A DNA stretch of 64,000 bases from Rhyacichthys aspro (taxonomy: Eukaryota > Chordata > Actinopteri > Gobiiformes > Rhyacichthyidae): the NCBI GenBank assembly GCA_036850595.1, contig CM072153.1, forward strand, positions 15,456,169-15,520,168, read 5' to 3'. The notes under the pieces are model-generated. The model had not been told where the DNA came from, searched no databases, and saw only the letters and a program-made list of their open reading frames with translations. Within the stretch, counting starts at the first letter, position 1. Every line of letters begins with the position of its first letter. Shown here in pieces: positions 47,301-57,501 of this stretch. The position numbers were made by a program, and so were the translations under genes.

Positions 47301-50300
47301 TACATCAAGCTTAATATATAACAGTAACTTGTAATCGTGCAGAATATCCATTTATAAATCTTACCTTTGACATATAGGCCTTCAGTGTGTATTTATGTGT
47401 GCACTATATGTGTATATAGCTGTTTCACCATGACACCACATATTCAAGCCTCTTCGGGTGGCAATGAAATTGTCGATCACTGTGCTCATGTGACATGTGT
47501 TACTGTTTCCTTGTTTTGTTCTTTCTCCATGTGCTAACAAGTGAGGGTGATTCTGTGTGCTTGGGAGTTGCCATTCTCTGTACAATGTGTTATTTGGGGT
47601 TCATAACGAGTTGTCCAAACCTTTTGTCTTGTTTTTGTTTCTTCTTGTCCCTCCCTCCCTCCTCCCCCCTTCTCCTATTGTTCCCCCCTACAGGCTGTGC
47701 GTTTGTCACATTTGCTACCAGGGCAATGGCACAGAATGCAATCAAAACCATGCATCACTCTCAGACTATGGAGGTACTGTACCCCTGAGCACCTACTTCT
47801 CATTTTTCCCCTTCCCCTTCATACATTCTGCTGCCCCCTTGTGTTGGAAAGATGAAGAACTGTCCAAGCAGATGGCGTCCATTCATCATAAAGCATGAGT
47901 CATTTTCCAAAAACACTCTTGCTAATTGCAAAATAATTTGATAAAACCTGAAGCATTGTTGAATCTAGAGCTAAAGGGACACGACTTGCCTCGCTGTCAT
48001 TAGTGATTTTGGTCCAAACCAAATGCATCTCACTTTCTGGTGACATTTTACATTTTACAAGCCTCCTTTAAGACGGTCTAGATTTTTTTAACCACTAGGA
48101 TAAAGACCTCACTCTAGAGGTTAACAAAGAATTAGCCTAGACTTGAGCATACATCCAATTAGATTCCTTCACAAACTGGGTCCTTGTCCTCTTGAAGTCA
48201 GTAGAGTCTTTGTGGAAGTGGAGCAGCAGTAATTTGACAGCTAGCAGGTCAGAGGCTCCCTAGTGAAGCATTAGACCAAATCTAATTAGGAGCCCAACCA
48301 AACATAGCTCTCGTCATTGCAGATTACTGCAGACCCCAGTGGTGGTGCCACCCATTCCCCCTGTATCATTACTTCCCCAATTCTCAGCTGCCATGGGGGG
48401 TGTTGCTGGTGCAGAAGCCATTTTCCCTATTCAGCCTGGTCCCTGTCTGGCTCAACTCTCAAAATACTTTGCACCGCATGCCTCATGTTCATGCGTCTGT
48501 CTTAATGATATCTGACTGTCTGTCTGTGAGACTGTCTGTATTGTAATGCATTTATCTAAATGTCTGCTGACAAGCCCTTGTTTAAATGTCTTTATTTTCT
48601 GCGTGTTGTCTCCATCAGTCTGCTTGTCTGTTGATTAAGCTCCTCCCAAGTGCTAAAAAAGTTCACTGTCTGCAGCATTGATTTGTACTCTTCATGGAAT
48701 GAGGCCTGGCTCAGCTATGCATGGCAGATGTCCTCTGTATGTTAGCTTTATAATGAATGCTACAGGCATAAACACTGTTTTAGGCTGAGATGATACTTCC
48801 CTTTAAAAAATGATTTCCTGCAATTAAAGTTTTCACACACTGGTAAACATTCTTGCGTTTCTAATTTGTAACGTTTCTTAACCTATTGGTTTTCATGCTT
48901 TAGGGCTGTTCCTCACCTTTGGTGGTAAAGTTTGCTGACACACAGAGAGATAAGGAGCAGCGGCGCCTGCAGCAGCAGCTAGTACAGCAAATTCAGCAGC
49001 TCAATAGCGCCTCCACCTGGGGAAACCTAGCTGCATTGGGAGCTATCACACCACAGTACCTGGCTGTAAGTCTCTTATTCTGTTTGTGTTAAGGACAAGG
49101 TGCATCATGATACTCCTACATGCTGTGAAATGATTAATATGACACCTATTTTATAGACCTGAGTAAGTACCTACAGCATTGTACACTGTTTAATTCAATC
49201 CATTGTTTTGTGTTTTTCTACAACAGTTGCTGCAGCAGGCCACATCTACCAGCAACCAAGGCAGTTTCAATAGTATTCAGAGGCTAGGAGGTGAGTTTAT
49301 TATTCAAATGCAAGAGTTATGCGTGTGAAGTCACCAACTACAGGTCAACAAGGCAATAGCTAGTATTTGAACGCCTCAAATTACAGGAAACATGTCAGAT
49401 GCTACCTTAAATCTAAAATTGTGGTACCAAATAGTTTCTGTAAGTAAAGAGATTTAAGGCTAGTTTTAGCACTGGTTTTGGCCTGTTTTACCTCAGTAGA
49501 TTTGAGTCTGTGTTTAATCACTGCCTCTGTTTTTTTATTTCAGGTATGAATCCCCTTCAACTGCAGAACCTTGCCACATTAGCTGCTGCTGCTGCCGCGG
49601 CCCAGAGTTCTGGCAGCCCGACCTCTACCAGTGCCCTCTCCTCAAACAGTGCAGCCTTGGGAGCTCTGGCCAGCCCAGGTATTAAAGAACTAACACATGC
49701 ACAGTTTATGATTGTATACACATGATCTTTAACTTGCACTTAGATGTTTACTGTATTTAGTCTTTTAAGTATAAGGCATGACCTCTAGGGGCAGATTCAA
49801 ACCCTCTGAGAGATGCAGAGTCTGCCTCCTGCTGCTATGATGGTACCTACCAAATGATCTGCAAAGCTTACTCATCCAGCATTTGCTTAATGGCCCTCAG
49901 CCGCTCCCCATTTATTTTATGGGAGTTAATCAACCTACAGCCAACATTAAATGAGTGTCCCCATTTTCCTTTAATCTATGTAAATACACATTGGCTCCAT
50001 CTATCTTTGAGAAAATTGCAGTGCAGTAATGAGCTCTTCTAAGAAGCAGATTTTCAACTACCGCTTCACTAATGGCAACTTGTCATGATCATTACAATTT
50101 ATGCAAAATATGTGGACATATTAAGCTTAATATAATTGGCGATATGCTAACTGGGTGGTAACATGTTGGTTCTTTTAACTGTCTCTTCAGCTGGTTCAAC
50201 AACAGGGTCCAGCGCCGGTGCTGCCATGAACACCTTGGCATCTCTTGGCACACTGCAGGGTCTCACTGGGACCTCTGTGGGTCTAAACAACCTTAACGCT

Positions 50301-51107
50301 CTCACCAGCAGCGTTAGCAGTAAGTTTTAATCTATATCATACATCACATATGGTACAAGACATTTGAACCATATGAAAAGATATTACGATTACTGCCTAA
50401 TGTACTAATGTACCCTTTCCTTCGGTGCTGCAGGTATGGGGGCCATGAATGGAGGATTGGGAGCCTCCATGGCCAATGGCTCAGCAGCCAGTTCTATGGA
50501 CGCTCTGACTCAGGCGTACTCAGGGATGCAGCAGTACACCTCTGCCCTGCCCTCCCTCTACGGTCAGTCCCTGCTGCAGCAGAGTGTGGCAGGCAGCCAG
50601 AAGGAAGGTGAGCAGATCCTCAGCCCGCAACAACAGCATTTCACGTTATGTATGTTTTTATGTGCATTTAACATAGCATTTGTGGGTTTTTTACAAAATG
50701 GAGTAGGGCCAGAAGGTGCCAATTTGTTTATCTACCACCTGCCCCAAGAGTTTGGGGACCAGGATCTCCTGCAGATGTTCATGCCTTTTGGAAATGTGGT
50801 CTCTGCCAAAGTCTTTATTGACAAACAGACCAATCTGAGCAAGTGCTTTGGTAAGACACTGTCCCATCTAATTTATTTTTTATCTTATTACATTTGAAAT
50901 GTTTTCAATACAGTGTGACTAATGCTAAATCATAGCCCAAAATGGTCAACAGAACTGAATTTAATCCCTTTTCTCTCAGGGTTCGTCAGCTATGACAATC
51001 CTGTATCTGCACAAGCTGCCATCCAGGCCATGAACGGTTTCCAGATTGGGATGAAGAGGCTGAAGGTTCAGCTGAAGCGTTCTAAGAATGACAGCAAACC
51101 CTACTGA
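32315..51107 (+). CDS. celf2: CELF2 (CUGBP2/ETR-3), RNA-binding splicing regulator
   Basis: Thirteen coding exons from the upstream start: 32315-32427, 41743-41939, 44291-44373, 46116-46164, 46670-46804, 47694-47773, 48904-49065, 49227-49290, 49544-49678, 50191-50319, 50434-50607, 50707-50850 and 50980-51107. They total 1593 nt (530 aa). RRM1 lies at about 60-140 (IKMFVGQIPRTWSETELREL), RRM2 at about 150-230 (EDRKLFVGMVSKKYGENEV) and RRM3 at about 445-525 (ANLFIYHLPQEFGDQDLLQM). A long Ala/Ser/Leu-rich divergent linker with an A-run separates RRM2 and RRM3. The N-terminus (MRCPPSAAGISVRNEDL) and LLQQATS favour CELF2 over CELF1. The protein binds UGU/GU-rich RNA and controls splicing, polyadenylation and stability. 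The ATG at 32315 was chosen over in-frame upstream codons because none upstream is ATG. A second first exon lies at 34719. Confidence 0.95.
34719..34789 (+). CDS. celf2: Alternative first coding exon of celf2
   Basis: ATG at 34719 opens MTSAYNLDFHPLTESRLMSA and the exon ends AT before GTAAGT. Its phase 2 end joins the exon at 41743 to give IleAsnGly, so the isoform runs on through NGNGSKMNGSLEH. It is reminiscent of the mammalian CELF2 isoform that starts MTSAFKLDF. The region upstream (about 34550-34715) is GC-richer and promoter-like. Both first exons end in phase 2, so either can precede the common body. Confidence 0.8.
36031..36050 (+). repeat. (ATAAA)n microsatellite
   Basis: Four tandem units of ATAAA followed by an A run, within the celf2 first intron. 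Simple sequence, no function implied. Confidence 0.8.
37760..37820 (+). other. Candidate 61-nt cassette (poison) exon in celf2 intron 1
   Basis: A pyrimidine-rich acceptor ending TTTTGTAG precedes 37760, and a near-perfect donor (CTAG/GTAAGT) follows 37820. In the phase used by both celf2 first exons the segment meets an in-frame TAA, so inclusion would truncate the reading frame. No protein similarity. This is a splice-site pattern only and may be a pseudoexon. Confidence 0.3.
44640..44980. promoter_or_regulatory. Candidate conserved non-coding element in celf2 intron 3
   Basis: Non-repetitive sequence with many homeodomain-type words (ATTATTAAT, CAATTTAATC, CATCAATTAAATCAAT). This is typical of developmental enhancers near vertebrate genes. 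Conservation cannot be tested here. Confidence 0.3.
48120..48330. promoter_or_regulatory. Candidate conserved non-coding element in celf2 intron 6
   Basis: Contains CCAATTAGATTCC near one end and TCTAATTAGGAGC near the other, both homeodomain cores, in an otherwise non-repetitive block. Enhancer role is inferred only from composition. Confidence 0.3.
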
Positions 51108-54076
51108 TCCTAGCCCCGGGGCTGTCCCCCTCCCCAGCTCAATGCTAGCACTGCTAGGGTAAGTTCACCCTCCTGCCAAGGTCACCACAGCAGAGACTCA
51201 GTGGGGCAGGGGGAACGGAGCCCACCACAGGAGGGAGACTTGGCCTATTCCCAAAATGGTTGCAATGATCTTTCACATTTTACTGTATTCCATCCCTGCA
51301 GTTTTATCATGTAATTTGAGTCAATTTGATATTTTAATGTATGCTTATTTATGACTATCACTGGAGTCAGTGTTCGCTGGAGGTATTTTGTGTCACTGTA
51401 TTTAGTGGAGAGCGTCAGGTGTCTTTCCATACCATTTCATTGCCTTCAGGTCAAGCTTAGACGGGTTGACTAAGGATCAGTCGTTGAAGGGCTGAAGCCA
51501 GGCTACGTAGACCCCGAGCCCAGAGCTTCAGTCTTTGTTTGGCTTCTTGCGTGTAGTCTGTGTCATTTGTCCATTGTTCTTAATGTAAATCTTTTGCACT
51601 CAGAACCCCCTCCCTCCCAAGTCTCCGCTGCCCCATGTCCACCCCTCTGTCCTCCCTCTGTTGTCCACGCTAGTTGAGTGAGGCTACCTCTCTCTATTAA
51701 CAATCACTTCCAGTCATTCCATCCATCCTCCAGGTCTCTGTAGAGGGACTGGCTTTAGATGGATCTCTTTGGGTGCCAAGTATATAGTTAGTGCATGTTG
51801 GAGTCTCTGCCATGCGTCCTGGTGGTGTCACATCTTAAATCTATGTATTGTTTTGTGTTCAGGGAGGGGGGGTATGTTTACCGCACTGTCTTTACTGTAC
51901 GTGGTGATTGTTTTTGTTGGTTTTGTGCCTCATGGCTTAAAGATTCTTGTGCTGTGCCCCTAACTTTCTCTTCTCTCCTCTGTGTCTCCTCTCTGTTCCT
52001 GTCGTGTTTTGTTCCTTTCTAGAACAAATCTCCATGCCTGTTTGCTCATCATTAGCCTAGCATGTCTTCATGATGTTGAAAGCCAAGCCAAACTCGTGGC
52101 CTCATCATCCCACCATTGTCTGTGATGTCTCTCTAAGCTCGCCTGACCAATACCTGGCCACCCACTGACCCTTGACCTTAGCTCAACCTGATTTTCTGCA
52201 TGTGTGTTCATTTTTTTGTTTGTTCTGTATAGAAATGTGACAGGTGGGAGAGAGGTCAAGCAAATCAATGTGAAAACTTACCTATGTTCATTCATTTAAG
52301 AGTTTTTTTTGCAAATGTTTTAAAAACCTGTGGGATTTCTTTTTAATTTTTGCTTTGTTTTTTATGTTGCTTTCTTTTTACCTCTCTCAGTAAAGTTCAC
52401 TTGAAAGTTGAATACAGGGATTGGCACGCAGCTGTGCTATTTGGTGCCATTAGCAATATGTTGGCTTCTTAAAAAAACGTGCTACAGACCACTTTTCAAC
52501 ACTTTTGAAAGTCTGACCAGTAAAACCCCTCTCAGTGCTCTGTAATGATCTCTACATTTTGCGGGCAGTGTAAAAAAAACAAAAAAAAAAACAACTTTCA
52601 CCAAGGCTAATATATATTTTCCATTTTATTTACAAAACTATCCAGTGTGTTCTTTGAAAAAATATTGATGGCACAATAAAGGGTTAATTTTCTCTGTTTA
52701 GAGAAATGACACCTACATGAGTCAACTTTTTTAGAACTGATTCACAAATAGACAATCTGTGGTTTAAATGCACACTTAGATTACCTATATTTTATACCAT
52801 TGAATCTATAGAATTTAACTAACAGAACCCAGGCAAACGTTGGGTTTTTTGTAGATTATGTTGTATTGTCATCTGTGTATGTGGGTTTGGGGGGGGAGTC
52901 TTCAGTGTATTACATTTTTAAAAATAGACTTAAAATCAGTTTGGCCGTTTCAGGGTCATTTCACTTCAAAACTCAGTTAAAGTCTAAATTTCTCTGCATT
53001 AATTGTAATTTCAGATTTTGAGATGACAAACATTTTCTGTAATTGGTCACATGTTGAGTTTGTTGGCAATTTCTTTTCCCTGTGTCAAAGACAAAACTTT
53101 CATGGTACGTTTTTGTTAACTTTCTGTGAATTAATAATTTAATTAATGGATGTTTCACTTTGGTTTAGTTTTGGTTGCCTAATGTTTAATATGTTTTACA
53201 ATGTCTGTACTGTGAAAATGCAGATGTCAGACAATGTACTTTTGTTTTATTAAGTGCCCACGTGTCAAACTCAGTGTTTTGAAGTCACACAACATCCTTT
53301 TCCTGTGATATTACCTACTTTCTTTACATTTATATGCTTGCATGCACACACAGTGACACACACTGACACTTTCTGTGGTTGCAAATGTGGGAGCCCCTGA
53401 AGAAGAGATCGCTTGGACACAACACTCGACCTGTGGGTCTCTGCACACGTTAAAGACACACACACAGGCTTGCTTTTCATTTTAGTTATTGCTCTTCTTC
53501 TAAGTGACTTTCAGTATCATGTTTCACGAAGCACAGCACATTGACACTGCTAACCCCATCACAATAGTGTTGGTTTACAAATACATTCCATTTTTTCAGC
53601 ACAAGTTTACACTTTTTTTAAAATTGGGGTGGTATTTCTGTCCGATGTACAAGTTGTGACAACCCTGGTAAATAACCACTTCATCCCCAAAGAAGGGTTC
53701 CCTAAAACTGCATACCCAATGGCGCTAAAGAGTTGTCAACTCAGGGGCTGCTTTGTGTGAAGCTAGATCACGCAGGGTTACGACACAAAATGCACAATTG
53801 TCACCATTTGACCTTTCAGTTTCAATTATTTTTTTCTTAAAGTACATAAATATTCCAAAAAAGGAGGTACCAAATTGAACCAGTGCTTGAGGAGTTGTTG
53901 TAGTTTTGTAAGAAAACATTAAGCACAATTATGGGCTCTAATCACTTTTGCAGAATGTGTGTGTGTGATTATATCCCAAAATTTTCAAGGTACCACTAAT
54001 TTCACTTTTTAATGTGGGCATGTGCTTTTTACAGTGTGTTTTTTCTATCCAAATGCAATACAATATTCAAAGTGCC

Positions 54077-54093
54077 ATATATATATATATATA
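54077..54093 (+). repeat. (AT)n microsatellite
   Basis: A short uninterrupted AT dinucleotide run in the celf2 3' UTR. Simple sequence. Confidence 0.8.
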
Positions 54094-54297
54094 CGTCTAG
54101 AAACTGCCTACACATTCTATTAGGCCTTGGTTAGAGATTGCTGCAGTTCGCCTTTTTGTCTATTTCTGCCAGTGTCCTGAAAAGCTCTTGTCACTTGCTC
54201 ATGTGTCCCCTCTCCCCTCCCCCACTGTGTTGAGTTATTGGTAAATGTGTATTGTGATGTACTATTTGAACAGTTGGTTTAAAAATTGCAGATAAAC

Positions 54298-54303
54298 AAT
54301 AAA
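54298..54303 (+). terminator. Polyadenylation signal AATAAA in the celf2 3' UTR
   Basis: Canonical hexamer 3.2 kb beyond the celf2 stop, one of several candidate signals. Which is used is not visible from the sequence. Confidence 0.45.
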
Positions 54304-55460
54304 CTTACCTATACGTTTAAAGTTAACCCTCTTTATTAGTGAGTGTGAAACATGTACTGTAACACTTTGCGATACAAAACGCACAATGTGGAGCAGAACC
54401 AACATGGAGATCTGTTTAGGACGATGTGCAAACTTGAGCTCTCAAAGAGAAAACAAAGACTTGGGAGATTAAAATTTGTGTCAAACACTGAAAATGGTTG
54501 CAGGTCTGTGGCTTTATGAAGCACATGTATGGTGAAGTGTTACTGTGAATATTTAAAAGCACAATGTACAGTCCAAAGTGGTCCCGACAGAAACTTTGAC
54601 TCACTTCAGGGGCTTCCATCACAAATCCAGTTAACAATCACTTTCTTTTGTTTTTGACAAGTGCTATTTTTCGGCCGTGTGGTAGTTTGCATCTCTAGAT
54701 ATTGTCTTGATCCAAAACAAAAGAGAAACCTTTTCCTGTGTTCATTTCTTGTCTTATAATCGGTAGGACTCAATAAGTTAATAGATGTTTTTGTCTTGTC
54801 TTGATAAAAGCCAAAGTGGGTGCATCTTGATGTGATCTGTATACATAAAGTAGTTTTATGTTCAGTTTTTTTGAAACTGGGTGGGATTTGAAAAAGAGAA
54901 AAAGGCATACAGGCTTTTCAATTTCTACTGGTTGTTCATATGTATTTTGTACCAGTGAAGCTTTTTATATTGGAAATTAAAGAAAAAAAAATCTACTTTG
55001 GAAAAAATTGTCTGCCCTCTCAATGTGGCCTCGTCTCAACCAGATCTTGAGTTTGGCCTCTTTGGTGGTGTCAAGCAATTTTTTTGTCATTAGTTTTTTT
55101 TGTCTCTAAAGATGCCTGAGTTTTAATTTTACTTAGATCTCTACATGTTTCTCATTTCGTGAACAGTTTTTTGGGGGGGTTGGGCTCTTCTAAATCGTGG
55201 TAAGTTTCATGTTAGTACTTGTGCTGTCCACATAGTTTTATGGTCATCAAGATTTCGACAGCTTGTGGATAATTGTCTTAGTTAAAGAGTTAACTATCTG
55301 TTTAGTTTGAGCCTTGCTTTTTACCTGTGTAGTTTTCTGTTTCCCATAGCGGAGTGTGTAGCCGAAGGACTGTGTTCTTTTTTTGGTCAATGTTTGTTCA
55401 TGTGTGGTGTGTTTCTTTGCCTCTGTCTCCAAATTAAACCATTTCCCCTAATATGGACTG

Positions 55461-57501
55461 TGTCTGTGTGTTGTGCTTGTCCAGTGGTGTAAATACATTT
55501 ACCTTTCCCCGTGTGTCGGTCATGTCTTGCTAACATGTCTCTGTTGTGCCCCTTTGCTTTTTTCTAATCTGGAGGAAATACAATGCATATTGTAAATCCT
55601 GTAAGCGTCCATGTGCCTGGTGGTAGTGTTTGGAACTTGAACTGTAATTAACCAAAGGTTAATGGAGGAAGGTTTATCTTAATCTTAAGCTTGGCCTAAC
55701 TCTCCTTATTCATACATTTGTGTTAACAAGTACCAAAGAAAAAGTATTACTTGTATATCTAAAGGAAATATGAAGAATTGATGTGTAAGAAGTGGCCATA
55801 AAACCAGAACTTATCAAAGGGATGCCACTGATGTTGATGTAGGGGGAAAAACTAAAGAGAAAACTAAGCAGTGTTTAATAAATGCCACTCACAGGGCAGT
55901 AGCCTAATGTTTAGAGTGAAGTCCAGAATACTAGCTCTTAAAGTATCATACAATTTACAGTAAGCTAAATGATAATAATCCTTGGTCTAAGTAGACGTAC
56001 AAATGCAACTCATAGTTTCCAGTTCCATTAACATCAGTCCATGTCTATAATGAACAACCTCACGTAAACAAATATTTGCCAAGATTAAGAAAATATGGAT
56101 TTTATGCTGATTTAACTGCAGCCAAATGAAGAGGACACTGCTTATGTGAGTTGTGTGTTTTTGCACACTATGAATATCTTACTCAAAGTATATCTAATAC
56201 AAAACACTTTACCCTTGATGGCCTTTTGGTGTCCAAGAAGGGTACAAAAAAAAGCACATTTACCATTTACATTTTATGATAAAATCACAGAGAATAGTAA
56301 TCTTATGGTGTGACTTTCCAAATAAATTAAGCACTTTTTTCCCATTTTATTTTCAAAACAATCAATTTTACTAAACAATGTCCAGCCAAGGGTGACCTCT
56401 ACAGCCATGGGGAACTCACAAGGAAAAGAACTGTTGATCTGTAAGTATCTTAGAACTATAGATTTGCAAAAATGATGGAAAGGGATGTAGATATATGCTT
56501 CAAGGAGAAATAAACTATCTCTTCGCTGAGCCCTCATTCACCAAAATTTATCAAATTTCCAGGTGAATGCTTGTCTATATGACTGAACCCTAGGCATGTT
56601 TTACAAATATTCTTCCTAGACTTTTCTGACTAAACAAGCCTGACAAACATAATCCATGTGATGCATATACTGTAACTATAACATGAAATGAAACATGAGA
56701 ATAAACGTTAAGAGTTGAAGTATGCGGATAATACTCACAGTAAGTATAAAGTCCTAAAGCTTGTTATATTCCTGAAGAAACTAGGGACTGGTTAACTACA
56801 CGGAAATGTCTTATTGTGAAGCATTCTGGGAAACGCAGTTTAAGCCGCGAGCATAAGCTAGGTCATCCATGTTTAGCCTGGCTTTGAATGCACTTACGCC
56901 ACTTGTCAGATTTTAGGGCCACGTAAACAAAAACAAAGGATTAATTAAAACAGCATTTAAATTGTATTTTAAACATGAATTAATAAAACCATTTGCATAC
57001 CAACTTAAAATTGTAATGTAAACGAAAAAGCCATTTCGATTTTTTTATTGGAAATCAGTTTACAGGCGTATGTATATTAAAACACATATATAAATATAAA
57101 CATATTAAACTAAAAACAACTAATAGAAAAAAGTTGCCCTGGTCTTAGTTCCAAATTTGCCTAGGGTATTTGAACGCATCATAGACACTTGTTGCTAACG
57201 TAACAGCACCACGTTGGCTGCGTTATCCAATGTTAGTTCAAAAACAGAGCAATAATTGATAAAAAAGAGAAATGTTTCTTTGTTCTATTCGTGTATTTAA
57301 TGAACAAGATATCTGTAAAAACGATCAACGTTTAAATAATGAAAAATACACATGACATCACTTGAAAAAGTCGTAGCATTTCTAAACCAATGGGCTTGCT
57401 GAGCGGCGTCTCCTCCCACATCGTGTGTTTCGGCACAGTATGGCCGTCGGCTTGTAGTTACATTCTGTCATTTATCTACTGTATTTTTTACGTTTTAAAG
57501 C
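55461..57501. other. Intergenic spacer celf2-dhtkd1, including dhtkd1 promoter
   Basis: Two kilobases of AT-rich sequence without a recognised gene or repeat. GCATTCTGGGAAACGCAGTT at 56821-56840 resembles a ZNF143/STAF site, about 660 bp before the dhtkd1 start. The last 100 bp before the start are more GC-rich and probably carry the promoter or 5' UTR. No TATA box was evident at a sensible position. Confidence 0.45.

Larger units (their letters stand above)
41940..48903 (+). other. celf2: celf2 introns 2-6 with conserved-looking non-coding blocks
   Basis: The introns are 41940-44290, 44374-46115, 46165-46669, 46805-47693 and 47774-48903. Apart from the exons they contain no recognised gene or transposon. 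Blocks at about 43080-43330, 44640-44980, 45170-45440 and 48120-48330 are rich in TAAT/ATTA homeodomain-type words with balanced, non-repetitive composition, as seen in vertebrate conserved elements. A 141-codon frame at 46838-47263 lies in intron and is unsupported. Confidence 0.45.
51108..55460 (+). other. celf2: celf2 long 3' untranslated region with several poly(A) signals
   Basis: Non-coding sequence after the stop 51105-51107. Candidate signals are AATAAA at 52675-52680, AATAAA at 54298-54303, ATTAAA at 54976-54981 and ATTAAA at 55433-55438. The last is followed by GU-rich text (TGTCTGTGTGTTGTGC) typical of a downstream element. Mammalian CELF2 also has an unusually long 3' UTR. A strong splice donor at 51159 and a pyrimidine-tract acceptor ending at 52022 suggest an optional intron. 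GU runs at about 53956-53968 are possible CELF-binding sites. Confidence 0.55.

Noticed and set aside
48317..48505. Possible extra coding exon of celf2 after a TTGCAG acceptor
   Set aside because: No similarity to CELF family residues and no convincing donor in phase; the flanking exons already join in phase 0.
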